Assembly (NCBI RefSeq): GCF_017355965.1
Contig: NZ_JAFIQW010000005.1
Coordinates: 136,820 to 175,438 of the forward strand
DNA length: 38,619 nucleotides
Reading direction: 5' to 3'
Source: Desertivibrio insolitus
GTDB lineage: Bacteria; Actinomycetota; Actinomycetes; Actinomycetales; Microbacteriaceae
Positions 33,327-38,619 of the stretch are shown here, one piece after another (position 1 is the first letter of the stretch; each line of letters opens with the position of its first letter). A model generated the notes under the pieces. That model had not been told where the DNA came from. It made no database searches and was given only the letters and a program-made list of their open reading frames with translations. Made by a program: the position numbers and the translations under genes.

Positions 33327-34331
33327 ATGATCTCGCTGGAGCACGTCTCGAAGACGTTCGGCGCGGGCCCCCGCGCCGTCCGCGCCCTCGACGACGTCTC
33401 GCTCGAGGTGCGCCAGGGGGAGATCTTCGGTGTCGTCGGGCGCAGCGGCGCCGGCAAGTCGACGCTCATCCGCACGGTCAACCTGCTCGAGCGTCCCGAT
33501 TCTGGCGTCGTGCGCGTCGACGGGCGTGACCTCACCGGGCTCTCGTCGAACGAGCTGCGCCAGGCCCGCCACGAGATCGGCATGGTCTTCCAGCACTTCA
33601 ACCTGCTGGCGAGCCGCACCGTCGCCGGCAACGTCGAGCTCGCGCTCGAACTCACGGGCGTCGCCCGCGACGAGCGGCGTCGGCGTGCCCTCGAGATCCT
33701 CGACCTGGTCGGTCTGGCCGATCGCGCGGAGAGCTACCCTGCGCAGCTCTCCGGCGGCCAGAAGCAGCGCGTCGGCATCGCCCGCGCCCTCGCCGGCCGC
33801 CCGAAGGTGCTGCTCTCCGACGAGGCGACCAGCGCCCTCGACCCCGAGACCACCCGCTCGATCCTCGAGCTGCTGCGCACGGTGAACCGCGAGCTCGGGC
33901 TCACCGTGCTGCTCATCACGCACGAGATGGACGTCGTGAAGACCGTCTGCGACTCTGCGGCGCTCATCGAGGGCGGCCGCCTCGTCGAGCAGGGCGGCCT
34001 CGTCGACCTGATCCGCGCACCGGGCTCCCGCCTCGCGCGCGACCTGTTCCCGCTCGGCCCGGTGCCCGAGACATCCGGAACCGTCGTCGACATCACGTTC
34101 TCGGGCGGCAGTGCCGACCGGCCCGTCATCGCGACGCTCGCCCGGCAGCACGGGCTCGACGTGTCGATCCTCGGCGCGGCGATCGAGACGATCGCCGGCA
34201 ACCAGGCGGGGCGCACGCGGCTGGAGATCCCCGGCACGGGCGACCAGATCGACGCGGCGATCGCCGACCTCCGGGGGCAGGGCCTGCTCGTCGAGGTCGT
34301 CTCGCAGCCGAGCGAGGGAGTGCGCGCGTGA
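33327..34331 (+). CDS. metN: Methionine ABC transporter ATP-binding protein
   Basis: ATPase of the methionine importer, on the inner membrane face. 334 residues. Walker A GRSGAGKST (38-46), Q-loop VFQHFNLL, signature LSGGQKQRVGIARAL, Walker B VLLSDEATSALD and the H-loop His in LLITHEMD are intact. The C-terminal ~90 residues form a NIL (ACT-like) domain (VVDITFSGGSADRPVIATL), which in known MetN proteins binds methionine and inhibits transport. An AGGAC site precedes ATG 33327. No SAM or other riboswitch was recognised in the 98 bases upstream. Overlaps metI by four bases. Confidence 0.95.
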   Translation: MISLEHVSKTFGAGPRAVRALDDVSLEVRQGEIFGVVGRSGAGKSTLIRTVNLLERPDSGVVRVDGRDLTGLSSNELRQARHEIGMVFQHFNLLASRTVAGNVELALELTGVARDERRRRALEILDLVGLADRAESYPAQLSGGQKQRVGIARALAGRPKVLLSDEATSALDPETTRSILELLRTVNRELGLTVLLITHEMDVVKTVCDSAALIEGGRLVEQGGLVDLIRAPGSRLARDLFPLGPVPETSGTVVDITFSGGSADRPVIATLARQHGLDVSILGAAIETIAGNQAGRTRLEIPGTGDQIDAAIADLRGQGLLVEVVSQPSEGVRA

Positions 34332-35134
34332 ACAACGACCCGACCGCCCCCGGCTTCTGGAGCGACCTCGCCGAGGTGCTCGTCGAGGCCACCGGTGAGA
34401 CGCTCTACATGGTCGGCGTCGCGCTGCTCGTCACCGTGCTCGTCGGGCTGCCGCTCGGCGTCGTGCTCGTCGGCACCGAGCGCGGCGGCTTCCTCGAGGC
34501 GCCCTTCGGCTCGCGCCGGGCCGGCGTCGTGATCAACCGGGTGCTCGACTTCCTCGTCAACCTCGGTCGCAGCGTGCCGTTCATCATCCTGATGATCGCG
34601 CTCATTCCCGTCACCCGGCTCATCGTCGGCACGTTCATCGGGTCGACCGCGGCGATCGTGCCGCTCGCCACCGTCGCGATCCCGTTCTTCGCCCGCATGG
34701 TCGAGATCGCGATCAAGGAGGTCGACGCCGGGCTGATCGAGGCCGCCGACTCCCTCGGCGCGACCCGCTGGCAGCTCGTCAGCAAGGTGCTCGTGCCGGA
34801 GGCGCTGCCCGCCATGATGCTCGGCCTCTCGACGACCGTCACGTCGATCATCAACTTCTCCGCGATGGTCGGTGTCGTCGCGGGCGGCGGCCTCGGCGAC
34901 GTCGCCATCCGCTACGGCTACAACCGCTACAGCGTGACCCACATCATCGCGGTCATCGTCATCGTCTTCCTCATCGTGATGGTGCTGCAGACGATCGCGA
35001 CCCGGCTCGCGCGCCGCTTCGCCCGCCGCAGCTTCGACTCGCGCGGCCGCACGAGAGGCGACGAGGCGGATGCCGCCCGCGAGCTCGTCTCCGCCGTCGA
35101 CGACGGGCTCCTGCCCGGCGGCAGCAGACGCTAG
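34328..35134 (+). CDS. metI: Methionine ABC transporter permease
   Basis: Membrane channel of the methionine importer. 268 residues with about five helices. The EAA coupling loop is EVDAGLIEAADSLGATRWQLVSKVLVPEALP, which contacts MetN. VNLGRSVPFIILMIALIPVTRLIVGTFIG is typical of MetI. The C-terminus beyond the last helix is longer than usual (about 40 hydrophilic residues, RRSFDSRGRTRGDEADAA). The GTG start overlaps the metN stop (GTGA). Confidence 0.95.
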   Translation: MNNDPTAPGFWSDLAEVLVEATGETLYMVGVALLVTVLVGLPLGVVLVGTERGGFLEAPFGSRRAGVVINRVLDFLVNLGRSVPFIILMIALIPVTRLIVGTFIGSTAAIVPLATVAIPFFARMVEIAIKEVDAGLIEAADSLGATRWQLVSKVLVPEALPAMMLGLSTTVTSIINFSAMVGVVAGGGLGDVAIRYGYNRYSVTHIIAVIVIVFLIVMVLQTIATRLARRFARRSFDSRGRTRGDEADAARELVSAVDDGLLPGGSRR

Positions 35135-35207
35135 ACCCCTCCCCACGCGCCGTCCGAGTCAGCATCAGGCCGGCGCCGCCCCACTCACCGAGAGAAAGCA
35201 GAACGAC

Positions 35208-36044
35208 ATGTTCGCAACGAAGAGCAGCAAGCGCCTTGCTGGTGCCGCGGCTGCCGCCGCCGTCCTCACCCTGGGCCTCACCGGCTGCGCCGGGGGCTCC
35301 ACCGCCGCCGGCGGAACCGAGGGCGAGGGCCTCGGCACGATCAAGGTGGGCGCGCTCGCGACGCCCGCGGGCGACATCCTGAACTTCATCCAGGACGAGC
35401 TCGCCGAGGACGAGGGACTCACGATCGAGTTCGTCGAGTTCACCGACTACAACACCCCGAACAGCGCGCTCGTCGACGGGTCGATCGACGCGAACCTGTT
35501 CCAGAACACGACGTTCCTGAAGAACTTCAACGAGCAGACCGGCAGCGACCTGCTGAGCGTCGGCGAGGCGTACCTGCCCACCGCCGCGTTCTACAGCGAC
35601 AAGATCGACGACCTCGACGAGCTCGAGGACGGCGCCACGATCGCCATCCCGAACGACCCGACGAACGAGGGCCGCGCGCTCAAGATCCTCGCCGCCGAGG
35701 GCCTGATCGAGACCACCGACGAGCCGACCACGCTCGACGACATCACGGCGAACCCGAACGACTTCCAGTTCGAGGAGATCGAGAACGCCTCGCTCGCGCA
35801 GGCCGTCGCCGACGTCGACACCGCCTTCGTGACGATCGCCTTCGCCCTGCCCGCCGGCCTCACCGCCGAGCAGGCGATCCTCGTCGAGGGGTCGGACAGC
35901 TCGTACTACAACGTGCTCGCCACCACGCCCGAGCTCGAGGACGACCCGCGCGTGCAGAAGCTCTACGAGCTGCTGCTCTCCGACGAGGTCGCCGAGTTCG
36001 AGGAGGAGACCTGGGGCGGGCTCGTCGTGCCCGCAGAGGGCTAG
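35208..36044 (+). CDS. metQ: Methionine-binding lipoprotein
   Basis: Substrate-binding component of the importer, tethered outside the membrane. 278 residues. Signal peptide with lipobox LTGC (Cys at about 26). NlpA/MetQ family features: IKVGALATPAGDILNFIQD, the FTDYNTPNSALVDGSIDANLFQ block, and IAIPNDPTNEGRALKILAAEGLI. The usual FQH of the ligand site reads FQN (LFQNTTFL), a small change. Other family ligands are possible, but linkage to metN with a NIL domain favours methionine. The ATG at 35208 follows GAGAGAAAG. The terminator lies inside the convergent neighbour. Confidence 0.93.
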   Translation: MFATKSSKRLAGAAAAAAVLTLGLTGCAGGSTAAGGTEGEGLGTIKVGALATPAGDILNFIQDELAEDEGLTIEFVEFTDYNTPNSALVDGSIDANLFQNTTFLKNFNEQTGSDLLSVGEAYLPTAAFYSDKIDDLDELEDGATIAIPNDPTNEGRALKILAAEGLIETTDEPTTLDDITANPNDFQFEEIENASLAQAVADVDTAFVTIAFALPAGLTAEQAILVEGSDSSYYNVLATTPELEDDPRVQKLYELLLSDEVAEFEEETWGGLVVPAEG

Positions 36045-36054
36045 GCCGACCGGC

Positions 36055-36672
36055 TCACTCGGAGGGGCGGATGTCCCGTGGCGCACGTCGCCGCGCGGCA
36101 TCCGCCCCTCTCGTCGTTGCCGGCCGCCCGAGCAGCCACGGCCGAAGCGCCCGCGTGACGCCCGGGAGCGCGAGGTAGGTCATGATCGGCATCACGACGA
36201 CGATGACGAGGAGCACCCGCAGTGCGAGCGGCTGATCGGCCACGAGGGGCACGAGCAGCGCCTGCGCGAGCAGGCTGAGCGGATAGAACGCGAGGAAGAT
36301 CGCGACCATCTGCTTCCAGCGCGGGGGAGCGGGCGGTGTCGCCGCGACCACCTCGACGGATGCCGGTTCGTCGAACCAGCCCTCGATGCCCGTGCGCCGC
36401 TCGGCGCGGGCGTCTTCGACGAGGCCGTGCGCGCTCGCGATCCACCACGCCCGCTCGGGCGACCGTTCCCACGCCTCGAGGCTCGCCGCGTCGGCGAAGC
36501 GGTAGAGCATGTGCCACTCGGTGGAGGCCGGGTCGGGCCGGATCCATCCGGAGCCGAGGTAGCCCGGAGTCGCGCTCAGCAGATCCTGACCGGCGCGCGC
36601 CCACGCGGCGACCTCCTTCGACCGGTCGGGGCTGACGGTGCGGGTGATCGAGACCGTGATCGGCTGAGCCAT
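36055..36672 (-). CDS. ABM-domain protein with two membrane helices
   Basis: A 205-residue protein. Residues 1 to about 100 form an antibiotic biosynthesis monooxygenase (ABM) type ferredoxin-like domain (ITVSITRTVSPDRSKEVAAWARAGQ, YLGSGWIRPD, WHMLYRFADAASLEAWERS). A linker follows, then two hydrophobic helices (MVAIFLAFYPLSLLAQALLVPLV and VLLVIVVVMPIMTYLAL) and a basic tail. Such ABM-2TM proteins are widespread in actinobacteria; activity is not shown. The last 15 or so codons are in the terminator hairpin of metQ, so the C-terminus is set by that structure. Convergent with metQ, 10 bases apart. Confidence 0.8.
   Translation of the reverse strand: MAQPITVSITRTVSPDRSKEVAAWARAGQDLLSATPGYLGSGWIRPDPASTEWHMLYRFADAASLEAWERSPERAWWIASAHGLVEDARAERRTGIEGWFDEPASVEVVAATPPAPPRWKQMVAIFLAFYPLSLLAQALLVPLVADQPLALRVLLVIVVVMPIMTYLALPGVTRALRPWLLGRPATTRGADAARRRAPRDIRPSE
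36062..36110. terminator. metQ terminator embedded in the convergent coding sequence
   Basis: Perfect 12-bp arms GAGGGGCGGATG (36062-36073) and CATCCGCCCCTC (36099-36110) around a 25-base loop, wholly within the 3' end of the ABM-domain gene. Arms resemble the rne terminator at 24487-24530. Confidence 0.65.
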
Positions 36673-36706
36673 GCCCCCAGTCTGGCCGCTGGTGGGGCCG
36701 CTCCCG

Positions 36707-37480
36707 TCACTCCACGTCGGCGATGAGCTTGAACTGGGCGCCCGTGGTGTCCGTGACCGTGGCGAGCCGGCCGTAGGGGGTGTTCTCGGCGGGCTGCACG
36801 ACGCGACCGCCGAGCCTCGTGACGCGCTCGATCGTGGCGTCGGTGTCCTCGACCTGGAAGTAGACCGACCAGTGCGACGGAACGCCCTCGGGCAGGAAGC
36901 GGCTCGCGTCCATGATGCCGGCGACCTCGGCGTCGCCGTCGAGGATCTGCGAGTACCGGAAGTCGTCGTCGTCGCCCATGATCTCGGTGACCACCCCGAA
37001 CGCCCGAGTGTAGAAGCCGATCGCCGTCTTGTAGTCGGTCGTGAGGAGCTCGAACCACGCCGGCGCGTTGTCCTCCCCGACCACGTCGAAGCCGTTCATT
37101 CCCGTCGGCTGCCAGACTCCGAACACGGCGCCCGTGGCATCGACCGCCACCAGCATCCGTCCCATCTGCGGGATGTCCATGGGCTCGACGATCACCTGGC
37201 CGTGGGAGTTGCCGATCGCGGCCGCCGTCCGGTCGAGGTCTTTCGAGGCGAGGTAGATCATCCAGGCGTCCGGCGCGCTGTCGGGGTCGCGGTTCGTGCC
37301 GAGCCCCGCGACGACGGACTCGCCGGAGGAGAACATGACGTAGCCGCCGTACTCCTCGCCGGAGACGTCGGAGCTCCAGCCGAAGACGCCCTCGTAGAAG
37401 GCGCGGGCGTCGGCGGGACTCGAACTCGCGAGGTCGACCCAGATCGGCGTCCCGTCGGCGAAGGAGGTGGGAGAGGGCAT
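36707..37480 (-). CDS. Two-domain VOC (glyoxalase/bleomycin-resistance superfamily) protein
   Basis: A 257-residue soluble protein made of two VOC domains. The first begins TPIWVDLASSSPADARAFYEGVFGW and ends DATGAVFGVWQP; the second begins PAWFELLTTDYKTAIGFYTRAFG and ends DTTGAQFKLIADV. The same DATG/DTTG beta-turn closes each, showing internal duplication. This arrangement resembles actinobacterial CFP-30B-like VOC proteins. Metal ligands cannot be assigned with confidence and the substrate is unknown. An AAAGG site precedes the ATG at 37480. Probably an independent transcript. Confidence 0.88.
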   Translation of the reverse strand: MPSPTSFADGTPIWVDLASSSPADARAFYEGVFGWSSDVSGEEYGGYVMFSSGESVVAGLGTNRDPDSAPDAWMIYLASKDLDRTAAAIGNSHGQVIVEPMDIPQMGRMLVAVDATGAVFGVWQPTGMNGFDVVGEDNAPAWFELLTTDYKTAIGFYTRAFGVVTEIMGDDDDFRYSQILDGDAEVAGIMDASRFLPEGVPSHWSVYFQVEDTDATIERVTRLGGRVVQPAENTPYGRLATVTDTTGAQFKLIADVE

Positions 37481-37620
37481 CGTCGCGCCTTTCGCTAGCG
37501 TCTGTTCTCGGCTGTACGGGCGACGCTACGCCGCCACCGCGACGGCCACCAGGGCGCGATGGTCATCACCACCCCTCAGGATGTAGTAACCTCGTCTAGT
37601 TGCTTCTTACGGAGCAGCCC

Positions 37621-37696
37621 GGGTCTGTGGCGCAGCTGGTAGCGCACCTGCATGGCATGCAGGGGGTCAGGGGTTCGAGTCCCCTCAGATCCACCA
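37621..37696 (+). tRNA. tRNA-Ala (anticodon GGC), CCA encoded
   Basis: Acceptor arm GGGTCTG pairs with CAGATCC (one G-U). D-arm GCGCAGCTGGTAGCGC, anticodon stem CCTGC/GCAGG with loop ATGGCAT, so anticodon GGC. T-arm GGGG-TTCGAGT-CCCC. Discriminator A at 37693 and encoded CCA at 37694-37696. Length 76. Confidence 0.96.
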
Positions 37697-37705
37697 TCAC
37701 GACGA

Positions 37706-37733
37706 AGAAGGCGGTCCGAACGGACCGCCTTCT
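37706..37733. terminator. Bidirectional terminator between tRNA-Ala and the MarR gene
   Basis: Perfect inverted repeat AGAAGGCGGTCCG (37706-37718) / CGGACCGCCTTCT (37721-37733); the effective loop is GAAC. Lies between convergent units. Confidence 0.75.
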
Positions 37734-37754
37734 CGCGTTAACGGGGTGAACGGC

Positions 37755-38180
37755 TCAGCCCCTGGCGGCCTCGCGGTACATCGCCGTGATGATCTCGGTG
37801 GCCTTCTCGATCTCCTGCGGGCTCCAGCGTGCGGCGACCTCGCCGGCCTGCCGGTCGAAGCGGTCGAGCGACGACCAGGGCTCCTCCTCGGCGGTCACGG
37901 TGGGGTAGAGGTGTACCGCGCGCCGGTCCTTCGCGGAGGGCTCGCGCCGCAGCAGACCGCGCCGCTCGAGCCGGTCGACGAGCACCGTCGTGGTCGCCGA
38001 CGACACCTGCAGCTGCTGAGCGACGTCGCGGGCGAGGGCGCCGGGGCGTGCGAGCAGGAACCGCATGGCCTTGAGGTCCGTCTCGCTGAGCTTCAGCTCC
38101 ACGAGTCCCTCGAGCGACGCTTCCCGCGCGGCGGCGGCGTAGTCACGGAGGGCTCGGAGGAGATCGGCTTCTGGGCCCAT
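37755..38180 (-). CDS. MarR-family transcriptional regulator
   Basis: A 141-residue winged-helix regulator. The MarR core is clear: LSETDLKAMRFLLARPGALARDVAQQL, recognition helix in SSATTTVLVDRLERRGLLRRE, and wing motif PSAKDRRAVHLYPT (the family DRR block). The ATG at 38180 has an AGGAAG site seven bases upstream; the frame is open further but that part has no family sequence. Targets usually lie nearby, but the adjacent genes are a convergent tRNA and the EAL-domain gene, so no target is suggested. Confidence 0.92.
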   Translation of the reverse strand: MGPEADLLRALRDYAAAAREASLEGLVELKLSETDLKAMRFLLARPGALARDVAQQLQVSSATTTVLVDRLERRGLLRREPSAKDRRAVHLYPTVTAEEEPWSSLDRFDRQAGEVAARWSPQEIEKATEIITAMYREAARG

Positions 38181-38269
38181 GCGGTGCTTCCTGTCTGCTT
38201 CACGCGGGCGGATGCCCTCACGTAGTCCTGTCCACGATAGAGGTCGCGGCGCGACGTCCCGACCGCGGG

Positions 38270-38619
38270 TCACCGTCGCCGCGCGGTGAGCACCTGCAGC
38301 ATGCGGGTGGGTGTCAGTGCCTCCGCCACGAGGAAGCCCTGCACCCGGTCGCAGCCGAGGTCGCTCGCGAGCCGCCACTGCTGCAGCGTCGCGACGCCCT
38401 CGGCGACGAGACGGAGCCCGCGCTCGTGTGCGAGGGCGGCGGCCGCCGCGGCATCCGCCGGGTCGTCCTGCTGCATGAGCGAACGGTCGATCTTGATCTC
38501 GGTCGCGGGGACGACCTCGAGCAGCGCCGCGTCGGCGTGCCCGGTGCCGAAGTCGTCGATCGAGACGCCGAAGCCGTGCTCGACGAGCGACGCGAGGAGC
38601 TCCCGCGCCCCGTCGACCG
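38270..38619 (-). CDS. EAL-domain protein, C-terminal part only
   Basis: The gene runs off the window end; 115 codons are visible. The C-terminal half of an EAL (c-di-GMP phosphodiesterase) domain is present: IDDFGTG, TEIKIDRSLM, LVAEGVAT and GCDRVQGFLVAEAL. The Asp pair of DDFGTG, the Lys of KID, the first Glu of EGV and the Gln of VQG are kept. The second Glu of the EGVET motif is Ala (EGVAT), so catalysis may be weakened or lost. Whether GGDEF or sensor domains precede it cannot be seen. The frame is open to base 38617. Confidence 0.88.
   Translation of the reverse strand, partial: VDGARELLASLVEHGFGVSIDDFGTGHADAALLEVVPATEIKIDRSLMQQDDPADAAAAAALAHERGLRLVAEGVATLQQWRLASDLGCDRVQGFLVAEALTPTRMLQVLTARRR

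Noticed and set aside
37621-37755. tRNA-Ala as an integration site
   Set aside because: No integrase and no repeat of the tRNA 3' end was found in the window.

Overview
The window is one contiguous piece of a very GC-rich actinobacterial chromosome. Gene order and style point to the family Microbacteriaceae: an ultrashort translational ileS T-box, folC-DUF4233-ndk, rne-rplU-rpmA-obgE-proB-proA-nadD-rsfS, strong GAC/GAG/CTC codon bias, many GTG starts and GTGA stop/start overlaps. The genus cannot be fixed from what is here. Most of the window is conserved chromosomal backbone, with one probable inserted unit at about 19.55-20.63 kb.

Layout. 1-2.3 kb: the 3' part of a divergent glucose-6-phosphate dehydrogenase gene, then an ArsR-like regulator with a probable leaderless promoter inside four phased TGCAAAG boxes. 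2.4-9.5 kb (minus strand): an MHS-type MFS transporter, an atypical pyridine-nucleotide flavoprotein, a membrane-anchored protein, then valS-lipoprotein-small protein as a tight operon. 9.5-11.7 kb: a sensor kinase/response regulator pair. 11.7-13.7 kb (minus): a secreted Thr-Pro-repeat protein, a phosphotransferase and a membrane protein with a poly-aspartate tail. 13.7-19.5 kb: T-box, ileS, folC (acidic N-terminus), DUF4233 membrane protein and ndk, all joined by 4-base overlaps from ileS onward. 19.5-21.3 kb (minus): an AbiEi-like/DUF559 nuclease-fold gene between two direct copies of a 70-bp palindromic repeat, then a VKOR-family oxidoreductase. 21.3-25.6 kb: a hairpin-rich leader, rne, a convergent DUF4031 gene, rplU and rpmA. 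25.6-32.9 kb: obgE, proB, proA, a small membrane protein, nadD, a 698-residue disordered tail-anchored protein, and rsfS. 32.9-36.0 kb: a zinc-ribbon protein and the metNIQ methionine importer. 36.0-38.6 kb: an ABM-domain membrane protein, a double VOC protein, tRNA-Ala(GGC), a MarR regulator and a partial EAL-domain gene.

How the genes work together. The backbone covers translation (valS, ileS, tRNA-Ala, rplU, rpmA, rsfS), RNA turnover (rne), ribosome maturation (obgE), folate, nucleotide and NAD supply (folC, ndk, nadD), proline synthesis (proB, proA), methionine uptake (metNIQ) and pentose-phosphate flux (zwf). No prophage, CRISPR array or complete transposon was seen. The most promising novel signals are the repeat-flanked DUF559 gene, the phased operator array at 1338-1395, the long hairpins before rne, obgE and proA, the tail-anchored protein between nadD and rsfS, and the recurrent heptamer GGATGCC/GGCATCC spread across the window.
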